Below are positions 35,664 through 45,875 of a stretch of DNA of 53,468 nt, one piece after another (position 1 is the first letter of the stretch; the number at the start of each line of letters is the position of its first letter). The notes beneath the pieces are model-generated. The model ran no database searches. It was not told the DNA's origin and was given only the letters and a program-made list of their open reading frames with translations. The DNA lies in assembly GCF_003989135.1 (NCBI RefSeq), contig NZ_RYZZ01000045.1, positions 1 to 53,468 on the forward strand. Direction: 5' to 3'. The position numbers were made by a program, and so were the translations under genes. The DNA is from Peribacillus cavernae (GTDB lineage: Bacteria; Bacillota; Bacilli; Bacillales; DSM-1321).

Positions 35664-37412
35664 TCAGGACTCCAGCAGCTGCACCTGGAATAATCGATAG
35701 TAATGCCCCTGTTTTCGCATCAATTCTTCATGCGTCCCCATTTCCGCAATTTCCCCATTCTCAATATGAACGATCCTGTCAGCGTGGGTGATCGTCGATA
35801 ATCGGTGGGCTACGATGAAAGTCGTCCTGTCCCTCGCCAGTTTGTCGAGTGCTTCCTGAATGAGGTGTTCGCTCTCGAGATCCAGAGCAGATGTAGCTTC
35901 ATCCATTACCAGGATAGGCGGATTCTTCAAAAACACCCGCGCTATCGCCACGCGCTGTTTTTGTCCTCCTGAAAGCTTAACTCCCCTTTCTCCCACTTTC
36001 GTATCATAGCCTTCTGGAAAACCCATAATAAAGTCGTGGGCATTTGCTGCCTTGGCTGCATTTATTGCATCTGCTTCCGAGGCATCCGGTTTACCCATTA
36101 GTATATTGGCCATTACAGATTCACTGAACAATATATTATCCTGAAGGACCATTCCAATCTTGTCCCTCAAACTGCGGACATTATATTCGCGAATATCGGT
36201 TCCATCCAGTAATATGCATCCCTCATTTACATCATAGAAACGGGGGATCAAACTTACGAGCGATGATTTACCGCCGCCGCTCATACCAACAAGTGCAATC
36301 GTTTCACCCTTTTGCACATTCAGATTGATATTCTTCAGAACGGCTTTCTCTTTTTCATCGTAAGCGAATGTAACCTTTTCAAAGCTGACATTTCCTTCAA
36401 CATGCTTAAGTTCCGTAGCACCTGGCTTATCGTCAATGTCATATTTTTCATCAATAAACTCAAAGACCCTGTCCATCGAAGCCAGCGTCTGAGTCATTGT
36501 CGTCGACGAATTGACCAGCCTGCGCAGCGGATTATAAAGCCGGTCAATAAAGCCAATAAAGGCAGCCATCGTTCCTACCGTCATGTTGCCTTGAATGACC
36601 TCATAGCCGGCATAGCCGATCACAAGTAAAGGAGCAATGTCCGTGATGGTGTTTACAACGGCAAATGACTTTGCATTCCAGCTCGTATGCTCAAGCGCCT
36701 TATCCAGAAAGTTTCTATTTTGCTTATCAAACAGCTCCTGCTCATAGTCTTCAATCGCAAAACTTTTAATAACCGGCATCCCCTGGACACGTTCATGAAG
36801 ATGGCTCTGGACATCTGCGAGCGCCTGTGAGCGGATCCTTGTAATGGCCCTTAGTTTTCCGAAAAAGTGTTTGACGGAAAACGCATAAAATGGCATTAAT
36901 ACTAACGATACAATTGTCAGGTTAATATCCATTGTAAACATCACAGCGATAGCAATAATAATCGTCGCGATATCGAGCCAAAGGTTCATCAATCCTGTAA
37001 TCACAAAGTTCTTCGTTTGTTCCACATCGTTGATGACCCTCGAAATCACTTCACCGGCCCTGGTATTGGAATAATACTTAAAACTTAATTTTTGAATGTG
37101 TGTAAATAACTGATTACGAATATCATATATGATTTTGGTTCCTGTCCACTGGGCAAAATACTGGCGATAATATTCAATCGGTGGTCTCAAAACGACAAAT
37201 ATTACAAGCATGATGCCCATAACCCAATACAGCTTTTCTGTTTTTACTGCCGTTGAGATTTTGTCATTACCTACGATATCGTCCAATACGTATTTCGTTA
37301 AGATTGGAAGTAAAAGAGGGATGGCAAATTTAATTAAGCCAATAAAGACCGTCCCAATAATTTGCCATTTATACGGTTTAACAAACTGCAGATATCTCCT
37401 TATGCTGTCCAC
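35664..37412 (-). CDS. ygaD: YgaD-like ABC transporter (membrane domain fused to ATPase)
   Basis: About 582 residues. Six-helix exporter domain (about 15-310) then an ATPase with Walker [10 protein letters not shown], signature KLSGGQKQR, Walker [13 protein letters not shown] and switch AHRLST. Half-transporter of the lipid/multidrug type, probably a homodimer or paired with another half. The GTG start at 37412 follows GGGGGA; a longer reading to 37484 lacks a site. B. subtilis ygaD lies likewise beside ygaC. Confidence 0.88.
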   Translation of the reverse strand: MDSIRRYLQFVKPYKWQIIGTVFIGLIKFAIPLLLPILTKYVLDDIVGNDKISTAVKTEKLYWVMGIMLVIFVVLRPPIEYYRQYFAQWTGTKIIYDIRNQLFTHIQKLSFKYYSNTRAGEVISRVINDVEQTKNFVITGLMNLWLDIATIIIAIAVMFTMDINLTIVSLVLMPFYAFSVKHFFGKLRAITRIRSQALADVQSHLHERVQGMPVIKSFAIEDYEQELFDKQNRNFLDKALEHTSWNAKSFAVVNTITDIAPLLVIGYAGYEVIQGNMTVGTMAAFIGFIDRLYNPLRRLVNSSTTMTQTLASMDRVFEFIDEKYDIDDKPGATELKHVEGNVSFEKVTFAYDEKEKAVLKNINLNVQKGETIALVGMSGGGKSSLVSLIPRFYDVNEGCILLDGTDIREYNVRSLRDKIGMVLQDNILFSESVMANILMGKPDASEADAINAAKAANAHDFIMGFPEGYDTKVGERGVKLSGGQKQRVAIARVFLKNPPILVMDEATSALDLESEHLIQEALDKLARDRTTFIVAHRLSTITHADRIVHIENGEIAEMGTHEELMRKQGHYYRLFQVQLLES

Positions 37413-37484
37413 ATAATTCCCCCGATTTTTCTGATGTGTTTTTTTATTGCTTAAAAATGGCCTAAACCCCGGCCTAGGGGCCAA

Positions 37485-37512
37485 ACAAAAACCTGTTGAT
37501 GTTCACAACAGG
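37485..37512 (-). terminator. ygaC terminator
   Basis: Minus strand CCTGTTG, 7-nt loop, CAACAGG then TTTTTGTTT, 17 nt after the ygaC stop. Confidence 0.78.
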
Positions 37513-37528
37513 CCAGTCCTCTTACCTA

Positions 37529-38056
37529 TTAACGATAGGTTAAAAAACGTTCATACCATGAATCAATGAATTCTGCAGAAAAAGGTCCCTTCCGCTGGCG
37601 AATCATATAAATTAAATAATCGACATTCCGTTTTAGAATTTTATCAATGACATCCGGGTAGTTCATTTCCTTTCGATGCCGTTCATATTCATCCTCATCC
37701 AATAAATTAAAGGTCATATCCGGAAACACCTTAATATCCAGGTCATAGTCAATGTACTTTAGTGCCTCGGTATCGCAGATGAACGGAGAACTTAGATTGC
37801 AATAATAATAAACGCCATCTTCTCTCAACATTCCAATTACATTGAACCAATATTTAGAATGAAAATAGCAGATAGCCGGCTCCCTGGTGATCCAGGTCCT
37901 TCCATCCGATTCAGTGACCATTGTCCGATCATTTGCCGCGATGACTAGATTCTGCGTCCCTTTTAATACGGTGGTTTCTTCCCAGACTCTATGGATGAGC
38001 CCATCATGTTTATAACTGTGGATTGGGATTTTTCCTCCTTCAGTGGGAATCCCCAT
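37529..38056 (-). CDS. ygaC: YgaC, nucleoside tri-/diphosphatase (DUF402)
   Basis: 175 residues, almost collinear with B. subtilis Yga[52 protein letters not shown] and the acidic metal site [16 protein letters not shown]402/UPF0374 proteins hydrolyse nucleoside tri- and diphosphates with divalent metal. The start fits the family ([14 protein letters not shown]). Confidence 0.93.
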   Translation of the reverse strand: MGIPTEGGKIPIHSYKHDGLIHRVWEETTVLKGTQNLVIAANDRTMVTESDGRTWITREPAICYFHSKYWFNVIGMLREDGVYYYCNLSSPFICDTEALKYIDYDLDIKVFPDMTFNLLDEDEYERHRKEMNYPDVIDKILKRNVDYLIYMIRQRKGPFSAEFIDSWYERFLTYR

Positions 38057-38163
38057 GTTTTTTCTCCCCTACTTTCTCCTAGGACGACTGTTAAGTTAAT
38101 AGATAATAGAACTTTAATTCGTTCAAGTACATAAAGCTTATCCAATTTCTCTTATATTCCTTT

Positions 38164-38191
38164 ATTATAGCGATTTATAACAGAATTTAAA
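38164..38191 (-). promoter_or_regulatory. ygaC promoter
   Basis: Minus strand TTTAAA (38186-38191), 16-nt spacer, TATAAT (38164-38169). The 303-bp spacer 38057-38359 has no other feature I can support. Confidence 0.5.
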
Positions 38192-38359
38192 ACAAAAGAG
38201 GTTAACCCGGCAGTGAAAATTTGCAAAAAAGCCCGTTTTTGCATGGAACCCTATCCAAAAAGTAGGAAGAATTCATTAACAATCAGACTTTTGCCTATCA
38301 CTGGCCAGATTAACCATACATACGTTTTTTCTTTTACTGAGCACTTTGTTTTTTATCTT

Positions 38360-38614
38360 TCACAAAATCGCTGCCTGACCCTCCTGATAGTATCGAATGA
38401 CTTCTTCTGTTTGCTGTTCAAATATATCCTGAATTCCAGACAGCTCTTTTTTCATCCTTATAATCTCTTCATTTATCGGCTCAATTTCGGTTTGTTCCTG
38501 CAAAGACCTCAGCTGTTGCTCAATCTCCTGGCATCTTTCAATTTCAGACTGCAAAAACAAAAGCTTGTCCATTGTTTTCAACTGTTCATTAATCAGCCTG
38601 TCAAATTCCTTCAT
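38360..38614 (-). CDS. ygaB: YgaB-like coiled-coil protein
   Basis: 84 residues, nearly all helical with heptad-like spacing (QLKTMDKLLFLQSEIERCQEIEQQLRSLQ). Resembles B. subtilis YgaB, which lies between ygaC and the sspE/fabL side as here. Function unknown. GAGGTG lies 8 nt before the ATG. It borders the accessory insert on its right. Confidence 0.8.
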   Translation of the reverse strand: MKEFDRLINEQLKTMDKLLFLQSEIERCQEIEQQLRSLQEQTEIEPINEEIIRMKKELSGIQDIFEQQTEEVIRYYQEGQAAIL

Positions 38615-38639
38615 CTACCCGCACCTCGCCAATGATTAT

Positions 38640-39128
38640 TTTTTTATCATGGTCTATGTATTCTTCCTTGGTATCAATTATCCTTTGACTTATATTGTTG
38701 AGCGGGTGGAAGTTTTGTCGAATACTAAAAACTATACTCTTCAATCGAATGTTAAATGGTATACTCTTCCCTTCGTCGTACCTGTATATGTTAGATTTAA
38801 TGATTGAGGCAAGCAATAAAGAGGAGATTTTTTGGAGTTCCATTGTCGTTGCTTTCTCTTCCTTATATCAGTAGCATTGCATAAAACCTAAAAAGAAAAG
38901 TCAAGTAATATATTTATAGCCCAATTTACCAACTATAAAACAAAGGTGGTCTAAGTTCTAAGTTCGGGAAATTATCATTCATAAAATCGTTTAAAAACAT
39001 TTTCGCACCTCTAAATTTCTTTCATTGCACCCATCGTTCTTGAACTATTTGCACCTTTACTTGAGTAACGGCAACCGCCTTATGCAGCAATCGCATCCGT
39101 TTATTGAACAGGAAGTGTACATAAAAAT
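38640..39128. other. Spacer at the left edge of the accessory insert
   Basis: No supported gene. An 80-codon open frame (38601-38843, minus) runs into ygaB without a good ribosome site. GCACC recurs at about 39005, 39027 and 39051 before GAGTAACGGCAACCGCC, which has the look of an interspersed intergenic repeat. Confidence 0.3.
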
Positions 39129-39716
39129 TCATTTTAATTTTTTCCGGATAGGATCTACCCACTCAGGGATATTATCTGCTTCAAAAGTTACAGTTCCTTG
39201 CACCGATTCTAATATAAGTTCACCGTCCAAATTACTATTATCTAAAACTAACAGATTATCTATCAGTTCAAGATTATTAATAAGATTTTTCTTTGATTTA
39301 GTATGTCTTCTAAGAATATCTTCAGTCGGAATATGGTGACCTCCATTTTTAACACGTAAGGCTACTCGTTCAATATTCTGTCTTACATCCTCTAAACCAA
39401 GAAAAAACATTGTTATTTCAAATCCGCCTTTTTTAGCCGATTTCATTTGATTTATAGCAGTGTTTCCAGCAAGAGTCGTTTCAATTGAAAATGTATTGCC
39501 TTCCTTGATACACTCTTTAACCATTTTTATTGCTGATTTACCAGCTTCTAACCTTTTTGATTCTGGGTTTAACGGATCAATTCGCCGAGCGATACCATCA
39601 GGGTCAATATTAATTTCAACCCCTAACTTATCTATTAATAGGTTGCGAAATGTACTTTTTCCACTTTCGTTATTGCCCGCGAATACATACATTACCGAGT
39701 GATAATTTTCACTCAT
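39129..39716 (-). CDS. Zeta-toxin-like P-loop kinase
   Basis: 195 residues. Walker A GNNESGKST (about 14-22), NIDPDGIARR (about 36-45, where zeta kinases have a catalytic Asp and substrate Arg) and FSIETTLAG, the usual zeta-family strand. Zeta toxins phosphorylate UDP-N-acetylglucosamine; related chromosomal enzymes have other targets. The ATG at 39716 lies 6 nt after AGGAGG and overlaps the stop of the upstream small gene, so the two are coupled. Codon use is more AT-rich than the core genes around it. Confidence 0.8.
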   Translation of the reverse strand: MSENYHSVMYVFAGNNESGKSTFRNLLIDKLGVEINIDPDGIARRIDPLNPESKRLEAGKSAIKMVKECIKEGNTFSIETTLAGNTAINQMKSAKKGGFEITMFFLGLEDVRQNIERVALRVKNGGHHIPTEDILRRHTKSKKNLINNLELIDNLLVLDNSNLDGELILESVQGTVTFEADNIPEWVDPIRKKLK

Positions 39717-39915
39717 TTTCATCCTCCTGATCCATTGCGTTAAATGGTATTACTTCACCATTAGGATATTCTTTGACTAACCCATTCTTAGTTTTATAAA
39801 CGATATATGTGTTATTTACTTTCGCATCAATTCTAGCACGTTCTCCTGTCATCTTCGCCCATTTATCCACCCAAGCAAATTTTCTTTCCTTCGGATTGTC
39901 GTCCTGTTCTAACAT
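39709..39915 (-). CDS. Small protein upstream of the zeta-like kinase, candidate antitoxin
   Basis: 68 residues, charged and Lys/Glu/Asp-rich, with no recognisable domain: an N-terminal helix-like part (KERKFAWVDKWAKMTGERARID) and a beta-like part (NTYIVYKTKNGLVKEYPNGEVIPF). AAAGGTGGTGA precedes the ATG. It overlaps the kinase gene by 8 nt, the usual arrangement of an antitoxin before its toxin. The role is inferred from position only; it is not similar to classic epsilon. Confidence 0.6.
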   Translation of the reverse strand: MLEQDDNPKERKFAWVDKWAKMTGERARIDAKVNNTYIVYKTKNGLVKEYPNGEVIPFNAMDQEDENE

Positions 39916-40065
39916 AATCGTTCACCACCTTTTTCTGCTTATTAATTAGTTTAATTTTACCACATTTGATTCATTACTTTTGAATAAAACATTACTCTGT
40001 TTCCTAATATTTTTCCTACAAGTTAATTTCAATGATTTTGCATTAACAGCTCAGTCTATCTTCTA

Positions 40066-40308
40066 TTAAAGCACCCTTAAACGACCACCTGCTAGACTTA
40101 GTGGGCATGATAGCAATAAATGGATGTGATCTTTTCCTACACTTCCTTGTATGATCGAGATTCCCCTTGCTTCACAGCCCTGTCTGATTAACTCCCTTAC
40201 TCTTACCGCAATCGGACCTCGTAAAACCTTATATCTATATTTTGTCACCCATATAACATGAAACTTGATGTCATATACTACATGACCACTTTTTTGGTAG
40301 CCGTCCAT
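40066..40308 (-). pseudogene. IS200/IS605 TnpA transposase, C-terminally truncated
   Basis: 80 residues of a Y1 transposase: VVYDIKFHVIWVTKYRYKVL, and the HUH metal site in GKDHIHLLLSCP. After SCP the sequence departs and stops, so the C-terminal half with the catalytic tyrosine is missing. It cannot transpose itself. Confidence 0.88.
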
Positions 40309-40500
40309 ACTTTCACCTCACACTTCAAGTATGGACACATAAGTTCAAGGCTAAAAGCTTATACCGTCTAAAGACGGTGGAGTTGGACCACGCATTTATA
40401 AATTAAAAAAAGAAAAATCGAACCAGTAACGCATCAGAAGATACGCCTGGTTCGACCTCACTTTCATCCACCCCTAAAGGAGTGGGCTTTCTCGTTAGGG
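40309..40500. mobile_element. IS200/IS605 end region with hairpins
   Basis: Holds an ACCGTCTAAAGACGGT hairpin (40363-40378) and a CACCCCTAAAGGAGTGGGCT stretch near 40470, both typical of subterminal hairpins in this family. TCGAACCAG/CTGGTTCGA (40418-40455) backed by A/T runs is a possible leftward terminator. Exact ends are not determined. Confidence 0.5.
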
Positions 40501-40625
40501 ATATCTGTAAATTGAAGAGCTTGCCGTTCAACCTGAAGAATAGGATCTGGAAAAACTTCTTCAATCCCATTTGCGGTTCGAATCAATTTGATCAACTAAC
40601 AAGGATGCAGCAAAATAATTCAACG
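40500..40625 (-). pseudogene. Coding-like tail next to the IS remnant
   Basis: The minus strand reads an open stretch LIKLIRTANGIEEVFPDPIL...LQFTDIPNEKAHS that ends inside the IS end. It lacks a proper start. It may be the end of a gene cut by the element, or chance. Confidence 0.2.
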
Positions 40626-40660
40626 TGAATGCATTCAACCAATCTGAGCTAGAATTCAAC

Positions 40661-40688
40661 AAAAAAGACACCCTGTGAAGGATGCCTT
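40661..40688 (-). terminator. sspE terminator
   Basis: Minus strand GGCATCC, loop TTCACA, GGGTGTC (7 bp with G-U pairs) then six T. Confidence 0.65.
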
Positions 40689-40696
40689 ATCGTGTG

Positions 40697-40990
40697 TTAG
40701 CGTTTTTTTTGCTCAGCTTGTTGGTTTTGTTTCTTTACTTCCTGAGCATTCGTTTGGCTAGCAAATTCAGTCCCGTATTGGCCTTGACCAGCTTGTCCAG
40801 CTTGACCTGACTGGCTTTTTCCTTGAGCAGCTTGTTGGTTTTGTTTCTTTACTTCCTGAGCATTCGTTTGGCTAGCGAATTCAGTTCCGTATTGGCCTTG
40901 ACCAGCTTGACCAGATGAAGCTTGTTGGTTTTGTTGTCTTACTTGCTGGACGTTTGTTCCAGCTTGAGTTTGTTTGTTGTTGTTTGCCAT
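40697..40990 (-). CDS. sspE: Gamma-type small acid-soluble spore protein
   Basis: 97 residues rich in Gln, Asn, Ala and Gly. Two near-identical repeats GQYGTEFASQTNAQEVKKQN hold the GPR protease site (TEFASQTN). Gamma SASPs are stored amino acids of the spore core, degraded on germination; they do not bind DNA. GGAGGTG ribosome site is strong. It lies beside fabL as in B. subtilis. Confidence 0.95.
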   Translation of the reverse strand: MANNNKQTQAGTNVQQVRQQNQQASSGQAGQGQYGTEFASQTNAQEVKKQNQQAAQGKSQSGQAGQAGQGQYGTEFASQTNAQEVKKQNQQAEQKKR

Positions 40991-41009
40991 TTAAATCACC
41001 TCCACGCTA

Positions 41010-41040
41010 ATTAATGTAACCATTAACGGGAGGAGTATTC
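41010..41040 (-). promoter_or_regulatory. Candidate sigma-G promoter of sspE
   Basis: Minus strand GAATA (41036-41040), 19-nt spacer, CATTAAT (41010-41016), close to sigma-G GMATR/CATNNTA. Forespore expression is expected for this gene. Confidence 0.35.
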
Positions 41041-41069
41041 GATTTTTTTTAGTTAAAATTATCCAAAGG

Positions 41070-41837
<768 letters not shown>

Positions 41838-41970
41838 TTATCTGCATAAGTGCAACTACGCCTCTTTCTTCGCCTTTTACAGACTCGCCAATCGGCGAGT
41901 TTTCTTTATGGAAATACATGCATAAAGAACGTGCTTCTAATGAAAAATAATGAGAAAAGGAGTGTTAACT

Positions 41971-42195
41971 ATGTATGTAGGCCGTGATATGACCGAATTA
42001 TCAATTATATCCAAATCTGAATGGAAAAATAGTGAGCTTGCCTTTTTCCATCACTCCCTGCAACAAATGGTACCTTATTTGAATCAAGAAGGACAGACCA
42101 TCCACCGCGAAATTGTCGAGGAAATTGAAACTCGCGGCGGTCTCGACAGGCAAAGTGCTGATTACACGCATGGAACTGAAGTAAGCTACGACTGA
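41971..42195 (+). CDS. yfhS: YfhS family protein
   Basis: 74 residues, the length of B. subtilis YfhS, and in the same place between fabL and mutY. Small, hydrophilic, no motif recognised (YVGRDMTELSIISKSEWKNSELAFFHHSL). The start is ATG 41971 after AAAGGAG; the ATG at 41950 precedes that site. Function unknown. Confidence 0.75.
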   Translation: MYVGRDMTELSIISKSEWKNSELAFFHHSLQQMVPYLNQEGQTIHREIVEEIETRGGLDRQSADYTHGTEVSYD

Positions 42196-42303
42196 GAACA
42201 ACGGATTGTCGAAAACTCCCATGCCCGTTATCCGATTGCGATTGAATAAAAGCGACGGTGCTTCCACACTGGGGCAAATACCCTCGAAACTACTGTTTTT
42301 TGC

Positions 42304-42336
42304 GAAGGGCGATGTATTTCATCGCTCCTTTTCCTG
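42304..42336. terminator. Hairpin between yfhS and mutY
   Basis: GCGATG, loop TATTT, CATCGC with CCTTTT rightward and CTTCGCAAAAAA leftward. Moderate terminator for yfhS. Confidence 0.45.
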
Positions 42337-42341
42337 AGAAA

Positions 42342-43463
42342 TCACAGCAATCTTTTTGTCCCGGATTTATAAGCTGCAAACATTTTTTGATGAGATACAG
42401 GAAAAGCATAATCCTCCATTTCCTTCTCGCTTACCCATCTTAACTTGCTGCTTTCCATCACGTCCTTATCAATCAAGGGAGCAAGCTTTCCCGAAAATGT
42501 GTCCACATTCCAAACCAGGTGTGAAAAAACGTGGTCGATCTTTGCAATAAACTCACCGACGGAAGGTTTTACTCCGAAATCAGCTTCGAACTGTTCCTGA
42601 AAAAAACTCCGCTTCGGCAAAAGCTGTGTATGGATTTCAAAGTTAGGGAATTCCCATAGATTAGCCAATAATCCTTTTGCTGCCCGTTTATGAATTAAAA
42701 ACTCATCCTTCTCATTCGTGATGATCGCAGCCACTAGCTGAACGTCCCTGCTTTTTCTCGTTTGGTTCTTAACCGGCAGTTCCGCCTGAACCCCTTCCTG
42801 GAATGCAAAACAATGCTCCCGAACCGGGCATAACAAACATGCAGGCACCCCCGGTGTGCAGATTAGCGCTCCAAGCTCCATCAATGCCTGGTTAAAAAAC
42901 GAAGGCTTAGCAGGATCGATCAACTCTCTTATAGCGTCTTCAAAAATTTTACGGGTTTTTGGCTTTGCGATGTCCTCCTTTATTAAAAGGATCCTTGATA
43001 GCACCCGCATTACATTTCCGTCCACCGCCGGCTCCGCTTTTCCGTAGGCAATGCTTAAAATGGCTCCTGCCGTATATGGCCCTACACCCTTTAGCTTTGA
43101 GATTTCTGCGGGTGTATCCGGCACAACCCCGTTATAGGTTTCCTGGACCTCTTTTACAGCACTGTGGAGATTGCGAACCCTTGAGTAGTATCCCAACCCT
43201 TCCCATGCTTTTAGAATCCTCTCTTCATCAGCTTCGGCAAACTCCTCAAGTGTAGGAAACCAGTCAATGAACCTGTTGAAATACGGGATAACCGTTTCCA
43301 CTCTGGTTTGCTGCAGCATGATTTCAGATACCCATACCTTATAAGGGTCCTGATCCTTTCTCCATGGAAGGTCTCTTTGCTCTTTTTCAAACCAGGATAT
43401 TAAATCGTTTCGGAAGCTTATACTATCGATTTTTGATAAATGTTGAATGTCATGATTTTTCAT
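42342..43463 (-). CDS. mutY: A/G-specific adenine DNA glycosylase
   Basis: 373 residues. Catalytic Glu in [10 protein letters not shown], helix-hairpin-helix [13 protein letters not shown] and catalytic Asp in AVDGNVMR, 4Fe-4S cysteines [17 protein letters not shown], and a C-terminal NUDIX-like domain ([17 protein letters not shown]...) that reads 8-oxoG. Removes A opposite 8-oxoG in DNA. Same neighbour as in B. subtilis (yfhQ). Confidence 0.95.
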   Translation of the reverse strand: MKNHDIQHLSKIDSISFRNDLISWFEKEQRDLPWRKDQDPYKVWVSEIMLQQTRVETVIPYFNRFIDWFPTLEEFAEADEERILKAWEGLGYYSRVRNLHSAVKEVQETYNGVVPDTPAEISKLKGVGPYTAGAILSIAYGKAEPAVDGNVMRVLSRILLIKEDIAKPKTRKIFEDAIRELIDPAKPSFFNQALMELGALICTPGVPACLLCPVREHCFAFQEGVQAELPVKNQTRKSRDVQLVAAIITNEKDEFLIHKRAAKGLLANLWEFPNFEIHTQLLPKRSFFQEQFEADFGVKPSVGEFIAKIDHVFSHLVWNVDTFSGKLAPLIDKDVMESSKLRWVSEKEMEDYAFPVSHQKMFAAYKSGTKRLL

Positions 43464-43670
43464 GGTTGCCCTCCGCGATGCTAAATTTATAGCAAAAGTG
43501 GGAATATATTAATACGTCTTAAACTTGGACGAAAGCTGAATTATTGTTTGAATCCGAATGTTTTAGGAAAAATATCTATACAACCATTACTGGCTGCCAT
43601 AAAATACTACCTGCAACCATCAACGTTGATAATTGCAATACTTGTCATAAATACTTCAAATTAATTTTAT

Positions 43671-43699
43671 TTGGACATTTTGCAAGATTGCGCTATGAT
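43671..43699 (+). promoter_or_regulatory. yfhP promoter
   Basis: TTGGAC (43671-43676), 17-nt spacer, TATGAT (43694-43699). An ATCAACGTTGAT palindrome (43619-43630) lies 40 nt upstream. The spacer 43464-43765 has no gene. Confidence 0.55.
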
Positions 43700-43765
43700 T
43701 ATGAATCATACCGATTATACTGTTTTTGCGCCACTTTGAAGTGGACAGCAAGGGAGGTAAACTCT

Positions 43766-44746
43766 TTGGATACTGGTACTCACTTTGTCATGGGAATAGC
43801 ACTTGGAGGACTCGCAACTTTAGATCCCGCCGTAGCAGAAGGTTCTGTTACTGCAACTGCGGTTATGGTGGGTACAATACTCGGTTCCCAGGCTCCCGAT
43901 ATCGATACATTTCTTAAATTACGAAACAATGCAGTTTATATCCGAAATCATCGGGGCCTTACCCATTCATTGCCGGCTGTTCTTTTATGGCCGCTTTTGA
44001 TTAGCGGCACCATCTATGCCTTGGTTCCTGAATCAAATTTATTCCATCTGTGGATTTGGACCTTTTTGGCTGTGTTCCTGCATGTTTTCGTCGATATATT
44101 TAATGCATATGGTACACAGGCCCTTCGTCCGATTTCATCAAAATGGGTTGCGCTCGGAATCATCAACACATTTGATCCGTTTATTTTCGGCATTCATATT
44201 GCCGGGTTGATATTATGGGGCCTTGGTTCCCCGCCGGGCTACACATTCTTATCGATGTATGGAATTTTGGTTATTTATTATCTGGCACGGTTTAGGGAAC
44301 AGCGGATCATTAAAAAAGCGGTTAAGATGCAGATTCCTGAAGCAAGGAAAATCATCATGTCATCTACGATGAGATATCATCGCTGGAAGGTGGCTGTCAT
44401 CACCGAAAAGCATTTTTATGTCGCAAGGGCCAACAATGGTGCTGTGACAATCCTTGATCAGTTTGAACGTGTTCCACTGCCGGTAAGTGAGGTTCTCGAT
44501 GTTGCAAAATACGATAAAAACCTGGCTGCTTTCCTTTCCTTTTCCCCCGTTTACCGTTGGGAAATCGAAAGCAATGACACTACTCACGAAGTCAGATTCA
44601 TTGATCTGAGGTACAGAAGCAATGGCTTTTACCCTTTTGTAGCAGTCGTCCATCTCGACCGTGACTTGAATATCACTAATTCCTATACCGGCTGGATCTT
44701 TAGTGAAGCAAAGCTCCGAAAAAAATTAAATATTTTACCGGGATAA
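43766..44746 (+). CDS. yfhP: YfhP, membrane metal-dependent hydrolase (DUF457/LexA-binding-like)
   Basis: 326 residues. N-terminal membrane domain with conserved His/Asp residues (DTGTHFVMGIALGG, GSQAPDIDTF, NHRGLTHSLPAVLLWPL, HVFVDIFNAYGTQALRP), then a cytosolic C-terminal domain. Matches B. subtilis YfhP (about 327 residues). The TTG start at 43766 follows GGGAGGTAA; the longer open frame to 43544 crosses the promoter. Confidence 0.88.
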   Translation: MDTGTHFVMGIALGGLATLDPAVAEGSVTATAVMVGTILGSQAPDIDTFLKLRNNAVYIRNHRGLTHSLPAVLLWPLLISGTIYALVPESNLFHLWIWTFLAVFLHVFVDIFNAYGTQALRPISSKWVALGIINTFDPFIFGIHIAGLILWGLGSPPGYTFLSMYGILVIYYLARFREQRIIKKAVKMQIPEARKIIMSSTMRYHRWKVAVITEKHFYVARANNGAVTILDQFERVPLPVSEVLDVAKYDKNLAAFLSFSPVYRWEIESNDTTHEVRFIDLRYRSNGFYPFVAVVHLDRDLNITNSYTGWIFSEAKLRKKLNILPG

Positions 44747-44774
44747 CCAGCGAAAGTTGTTATTTTGCTGGTTA
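44744..44774 (+). terminator. Hairpin after yfhP
   Basis: TAACCAGC (44744-44751) and GCTGGTTA (44767-44774), overlapping the stop codon; the loop is T-rich but no T run follows. Weak evidence for termination. Confidence 0.35.
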
Positions 44775-44853
44775 GGTGAATCCCGCTAATAAATAGCTGG
44801 CCCATTGGTTTATCCTAAAGTTGCTTTGGATATTCCAAAAGAGGCTGGCTTTT

Positions 44854-45120
44854 TTAATGGAGATTTTCTTTTTTGTTTAACAGTTGCTGATATTTCGGAT
44901 TCTTTCCCATGAATTCATGCAGCCTTTCACCGTGATTTTCAACCCATTGCCTTACAACGCGTGCTGTCATTTCTTCACCGGCATATTCATGGCCGGCCTT
45001 GGCATAGGTTGCTTCAAAATCCTCCCATAAAAGTTCAATCCAATTTCGGGCTTGTGTAAAAGAAAGATTACTGTTTTTCTCCAATAATAGGTCAGTCAGT
45101 CTGTCGTGATGTTCGTTCAT
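44854..45120 (-). CDS. yfhJ: YfhJ, WVELL family protein
   Basis: 88 residues, the same length as B. subtilis YfhJ. The WVELL signature appears as NWIELLWEDFEATYAKAG, followed by TARVVRQWVENHGERLHEF. Function unknown. The start is ATG 45120 after AGAGGTG; the frame open to 45186 overlaps the divergent sspK promoter. Confidence 0.88.
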   Translation of the reverse strand: MNEHHDRLTDLLLEKNSNLSFTQARNWIELLWEDFEATYAKAGHEYAGEEMTARVVRQWVENHGERLHEFMGKNPKYQQLLNKKENLH

Positions 45121-45161
45121 ATGAATCACCTCTCTACCATTTTTTGATCGTCTTCGTTCCA

Positions 45162-45190
45162 ACATATTTCGATGCTTTTTACCCATACTA
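45162..45190 (+). promoter_or_regulatory. Sigma-G/F-type promoter of sspK
   Basis: ACATA (45162-45166), 17-nt spacer, CATACTA (45184-45190), an exact match to the forespore -10 CATNMTA. Confidence 0.5.
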
Positions 45191-45231
45191 GTAATGCGCT
45201 GACTCGCATTTCGATTTTAGGAGGGGAAAAA

Positions 45232-45399
45232 ATGAGGAATAAAGCAAAGAACTTCCCAAATCAGAACGGCAATAAATTCGAGGGGGAACCGCGTGCTAAA
45301 GCTGAATATGCTTCAAAACGCGCGGACGGCTCGACAAATACCCATCCCCAGGAACGAATGAGAGCATCTAACCAGCGGGAATCAGATACGCTGCGATAA
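45232..45399 (+). CDS. sspK: Small acid-soluble spore protein K
   Basis: 55 residues. [33 protein letters not shown] is the SspK core. Minor SASP of the spore interior. AGGAGG precedes the ATG at 45232. Divergent from yfhJ. Confidence 0.92.
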   Translation: MRNKAKNFPNQNGNKFEGEPRAKAEYASKRADGSTNTHPQERMRASNQRESDTLR

Positions 45400-45400
45400 G

Positions 45401-45520
45401 GTGAAACTTCTATTAGTGGGGGGCTTACTGTCCGTTCATGCGCGATAATTCGCGCGTCCCCAAGCAGAGCCGGATTGCTGCAGGAAAAACAAACAACTTC
45501 CTGTAGTCTCCGGCCCTTAT
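45401..45520 (+). repeat. Dispersed hairpin repeat, copy C, with extra hairpins
   Basis: Head GTGAAACTTCTATTAGTGGG (two changes from copies A and B) starts right after the sspK stop. It is followed by GCGCGA/TCGCGC and by GCCGGA + CAGGAA pairing with TTCCTG + TCCGGC (about 45473-45519). Confidence 0.55.
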
Positions 45521-45532
45521 TTGCTCATCGCT

Positions 45533-45853
45533 CTACTTAACTTTAGTGAGCATCGAAATAGGCAGTGCTTCTTCTTTTCCGCTTCCATTCAGGCGGTATC
45601 CCCAGGCAAACACTCCATTTAAATATTCCACCTTGAAATAAGAACCCGGATCCCCCTCGATATGATAAATTTCCCCCGGCTTGTATTCCTTGGGGTTTAA
45701 CAAATAAGCTTTTGCCATGACAGCCTTGCGCTCAAGTACAGCAAATTCATTTACCGCTCCAAGCTGCTCAGCCTTGCGCGCTTTTTCCTTAAGTGCAGCG
45801 ATTTCCTGGTTTAACTCATGTTGTGTCATTCGGCTGTATCTTATATCATTCAT
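45533..45853 (-). CDS. yfhH: YfhH, DUF1811 protein
   Basis: 106 residues, close to B. subtilis YfhH (104). N-terminal helices (RYSRMTQHELNQEIAALKEKARKAEQLG) and a C-terminal SH3-like beta part (KPGEIYHIEGDPGSYFKVEYLNGVFAWGYR). Function unknown. Start ATG 45853 after AGAGGTG. Next to recX, as in B. subtilis. Confidence 0.9.
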   Translation of the reverse strand: MNDIRYSRMTQHELNQEIAALKEKARKAEQLGAVNEFAVLERKAVMAKAYLLNPKEYKPGEIYHIEGDPGSYFKVEYLNGVFAWGYRLNGSGKEEALPISMLTKVK

Positions 45854-45875
45854 TTGTAACACCTCTATTTTTATC

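Noticed and set aside
38601..38843. 80-codon minus-strand ORF upstream of ygaB
   Set aside because: No convincing ribosome site, overlaps the ygaB start, sequence not family-like.
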